Under the pieces are notes generated by a model, which had not been told where the DNA came from, did no database searches, and saw nothing but the letters and a program-made list of their open reading frames with translations. The position numbers and the translations under genes are program-made. Shown piece by piece: positions 21,023 through 23,065 of a DNA stretch of 23,065 nt. The stretch is from Kiritimatiellia bacterium (GTDB lineage Bacteria; Verrucomicrobiota; Kiritimatiellia; SLAD01). The stretch covers positions 1 to 23,065 of the forward strand of contig SLCI01000180.1 of assembly GCA_007125875.1 (NCBI GenBank), written 5' to 3'. Positions within the stretch are counted from its first letter, which is position 1. The number at the start of each line of letters is the position of its first letter.

Positions 21023-22766
21023 TGTGACGGATTCCGTGACCAACTCGTCTTCGCCTGCACGGTGGCCATTGACTCTCGCAGCGATGACCGCTCTGCTCGG
21101 GGTGGTGTTGTCTGTCACGCTAGCGTCACGAATTCAGCAAGCAGAAGAGCGCGTTGCTATCGAGCAGTTCCGTATTGAGGCTGAAACGCTGCAGGCGAAC
21201 CTCGAGCGTGAACTCCAGCTTTACATTGAAGTGCTCAACTCGATCCGGGCATTGCACGGCTTGTCCGGGGAAGTCAGTGGCGAGGCACTAGCCGAGTTTG
21301 TCGATAAGGGCATGCAGCATCAGCAGAGTATTCTCGGCGCCTTCGGCTTCGCACAGCGTATCGGTCATGGCATGCGACTATCGATCGAGCAGGCCTTTGA
21401 TGAATCTGCTGATATGGGTTATCGCTTGGTGGAGCAGGGGGCGGACGGTGGTTGGATATCGGCGGGCGCCCGCGCCATCTATTATCCCCTGACGTGGGAG
21501 AGTCACACGGCTGCATTACGCGTGCCGATCGGGTTCGATTTTCTTTCTCGTACAGATGCGCGTCAGGCGGTCGAGTATATCCAGCAACATGGTCGTCCGG
21601 CGATCGTGCGAAATCCTGTTGCGTATGAACAGCAGCACGCTGAGCATGCAACGCATTGGGTGTTCACGCCCATCTTTGTTGAGGTAAGTGATTCAGGGGG
21701 ACAGGTCGCCTCCGCGCTGATTGGATTTGCCGTCGGCTTGCTGGATCCTGGTGCGATGCTGGAGCGGGTCCTGGCCTTATCTGTGCCATCCCCCGGAGTT
21801 CAGGTGTCGCTCGCTTCGGCGCGGCCACAGGAAGAGTTTTCGGGAGATGATATGATGATTCTGCCGGATGGGCAGTGGCTTTTTCAGCGTGCGGTGGAAG
21901 TGATTAATCAGGAGTGGTGGTTATCTTCAAGACGCGATGCGCTCCCGCGCTCAGCTTATGCAATCACAGTGTTGGTCGCGGGATTGCTTGTTTCTCTGGT
22001 GTTAACCAGTCAGCTAATCGTGCTCGCCGGGCGCACTCGCCGGATTGAGCAAGAAGTGCAGGCGCGCACAAGCGATCTACAACATGCCACAGCAGAACTC
22101 GAACGTCAGATGCAGGAACGTGTTCGACTGGAGGAGGAGATGAGCGATCTCGCCACACGCGAACGACAGCGTTTGGGGCGTGACCTCCATGATTCTCTTG
22201 GTCAAAAGCTGACGGGAGCCGTCTTCTTAAGTCGATCGTTACTCAGTCATTTTAAGGCCACGGCCAAGGAGGAAGAGTCGCATGCGCGGACACTGAACGA
22301 AACATTGAAGGAGGCCGTGGGACAAGTCCGGGCTATGGCGCGGGGGTTAGCGCCTGTGGCCTTGAATGATGAGAGTTTGGTCGGTGCGCTGTCTCAGTTG
22401 GCAGAGGAAATGACCAGCCTATACGGTGTGTCGTGCGAGTGGGTGGAATCGGATGCCAGTCCCGAACTAGACGGTAAGAGCAAGGAGCAGCTTTATCTGA
22501 TTGCCCGTGAAGCGGTCAATAATGCCGCTCGTCACGCCAAGCCTGGTCGCGTTTTAATTACGTTGGGGACAGATTCTGCCGGTGGTTTCATATTAAAGGT
22601 TGAGGATGATGGCGTTGGGCTGGACGAGGCCGCCATAAGTGGGACGGGTATGGGGCTTCGCATCATGCGCTATCGCGCCCGCATGATACGCGCTGAGTTG
22701 GAGATCACCCCACGCCCCGAAGGCGGGACATGCGTTGTATGCTCATCCCGCCCGCCTGCTTCCTGA
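21000..22766 (+). CDS. CHASE-domain sensor histidine kinase, NarL/HisKA_3 type
   Basis: A 588-residue membrane sensor kinase. TM1 is at about 22-42, a periplasmic CHASE-like ligand domain at about 70-300 (FGFAQRIGHG, IYYPLTWESH, VPIGFDFLSRTDARQAVEY), TM2 at about 318-342, a coiled coil at about 345-385, a HisKA_3 dimer/phosphoacceptor helix RERQRLGRDLHDSLGQ with phosphorylatable His397, and a HATPase_c domain (REAVNNAARHA, DDGVGL, GTGMGLRIM). Such kinases usually pass phosphate to a LuxR/NarL-type regulator, but none is present here, so it is an orphan within this window. The ATG at 21000 overlaps the HNH gene by 23 bases; GTG at 21024 is an alternative. Neither start has a clear Shine-Dalgarno. 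Confidence 0.9.
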   Translation: MLSLDTISVTDSVTNSSSPARWPLTLAAMTALLGVVLSVTLASRIQQAEERVAIEQFRIEAETLQANLERELQLYIEVLNSIRALHGLSGEVSGEALAEFVDKGMQHQQSILGAFGFAQRIGHGMRLSIEQAFDESADMGYRLVEQGADGGWISAGARAIYYPLTWESHTAALRVPIGFDFLSRTDARQAVEYIQQHGRPAIVRNPVAYEQQHAEHATHWVFTPIFVEVSDSGGQVASALIGFAVGLLDPGAMLERVLALSVPSPGVQVSLASARPQEEFSGDDMMILPDGQWLFQRAVEVINQEWWLSSRRDALPRSAYAITVLVAGLLVSLVLTSQLIVLAGRTRRIEQEVQARTSDLQHATAELERQMQERVRLEEEMSDLATRERQRLGRDLHDSLGQKLTGAVFLSRSLLSHFKATAKEEESHARTLNETLKEAVGQVRAMARGLAPVALNDESLVGALSQLAEEMTSLYGVSCEWVESDASPELDGKSKEQLYLIAREAVNNAARHAKPGRVLITLGTDSAGGFILKVEDDGVGLDEAAISGTGMGLRIMRYRARMIRAELEITPRPEGGTCVVCSSRPPAS

Positions 22767-22788
22767 CGCCGCTTAAACTGAGGGCGTC
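22765..22788 (+). terminator. hairpin at the histidine kinase stop
   Basis: GACGCC (22765-22770, overlapping the TGA) pairs with GGCGTC (22783-22788), followed by an A/T-rich TCTAATTAATATT stretch. A weak intrinsic terminator is likely. The arms equal those after ilvC. Confidence 0.45.
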
Positions 22789-22863
22789 TCTAATTAATAT
22801 TGCAGCCGCAGCTTACAGTTCCACTCACGGAGTCATTTCCAGGAAATTTTATCGCCGCAATAA

Positions 22864-22888
22864 GAGGACGACACGGAGGTCGTCCCTC
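22864..22888. repeat. palindromic intergenic repeat (REP-like)
   Basis: GAGGACGAC (22864-22872) pairs with GTCGTCCCTC (22879-22888; one bulged C) around ACGGAG. From memory, sequences of this form recur in intergenic DNA of PVC-group genomes; only one copy is visible here. Confidence 0.5.
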
Positions 22889-22927
22889 CAGAATATTTCT
22901 GCAGTAGCTGATTCTGCTTAGCGAGCA

Positions 22928-22946
22928 CCGGAGGGGCAGCTTCCGG
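22928..22946. repeat. short inverted repeat in the final intergenic stretch
   Basis: CCGGA (22928-22932) and TCCGG (22942-22946) with a 9-base loop. It follows the palindrome at 22864 in the geneless tail (22767-23065). No reading frame in that tail looks coding. Confidence 0.3.
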
Positions 22947-23029
22947 CGGCTGTCTCAAAACCCGGCTCGTGTTGCCGCGAGATACCTCGTCCCATTTCAA
23001 ATCATTTAAGTCTCGTCCCAATTTGGTAG

Positions 23030-23050
23030 GGCGAATCCTCTGGATGAGCC
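23030..23050. repeat. hairpin with tandem G-A mismatches near window end
   Basis: GGCGAATCC (23030-23038) and GGATGAGCC (23042-23050) fold with a TCT loop. Seven Watson-Crick pairs flank two adjacent G-A oppositions, which are likely sheared pairs in RNA. It is probably another dispersed palindromic element, continuing or ending near the window edge. Confidence 0.4.
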
Positions 23051-23065
23051 GTGAGTATGATCCGA

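Noticed and set aside
22730..23021. Two short open frames (plus 22730-22921, minus 22833-23021) in the final stretch
   Set aside because: They cross the palindromic repeats, lack ribosome-binding sites and show no domain pattern.
1..23065. CRISPR array, integrase, transposase or prophage genes
   Set aside because: No regularly spaced direct repeats and no such coding frame were seen anywhere in the window.

Overview
The window looks like chromosomal DNA from a diderm (Gram-negative) bacterium: it encodes BamA, a Skp/OmpH-type chaperone, LpxD and two predicted outer-membrane lipoproteins. My best guess is the PVC group, possibly a Kiritimatiellota/Verrucomicrobiota relative. The reasons are a ketol-acid reductoisomerase of the fungal/Bacteroidetes type, a GTP-dependent PEPCK, a GxxExxY protein bordered by ACCACGAAAA-type repeats, and small palindromic intergenic repeats. 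This placement is inference; no rRNA gene is present to test it.

Layout. 1-206 (-): cut-off zinc-ribbon protein. 343-1443: ilvC, then two hairpins and a NYN-like protein with an RG-rich tail (1539-2177). 2370-4166: GTP-type PEPCK. 4358-6254: an LpoB-like lipoprotein followed by a TPR-like lipoprotein. 6461-15918: a long co-directional block that begins with tRNA-Gln(TTG) and continues prs, rplY, pth, rpsF, ssb, rpsR, rplI, dnaB, bamA, skp/ompH and lpxD. Gaps are short (dnaB and bamA overlap by 4 bases), so translation, replication and envelope genes probably share transcripts. The tRNA-Gln-prs-rplY-pth order is also known from gammaproteobacteria.

15915-20029 is on the minus strand: add and guaB (purine salvage and GMP branch point, ATGA overlap), then a small GxxExxY nuclease-like gene, then a CysA/SseA-type sulfurtransferase whose stop codon overlaps the lpxD stop tail-to-tail. 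20174-20260 (+) is tRNA-Leu(CAG) with a strong promoter, followed by an HNH-endonuclease family gene and an overlapping CHASE-domain histidine kinase. The last 300 bases contain no gene but several palindromes.

Most of the window is housekeeping. The most unusual structure is the GxxExxY unit (16786-17309). It has imperfect 31-base inverted repeats at its ends (26/31 matches by eye), a 10-bp perfect hairpin over the end of the gene, and a position 9 bases behind guaB that abuts the sulfurtransferase promoter. It reads as a small mobile or domesticated cassette. Other points of note are a 9-bp inverted repeat bracketing tRNA-Gln, and several small palindromes in intergenic DNA.
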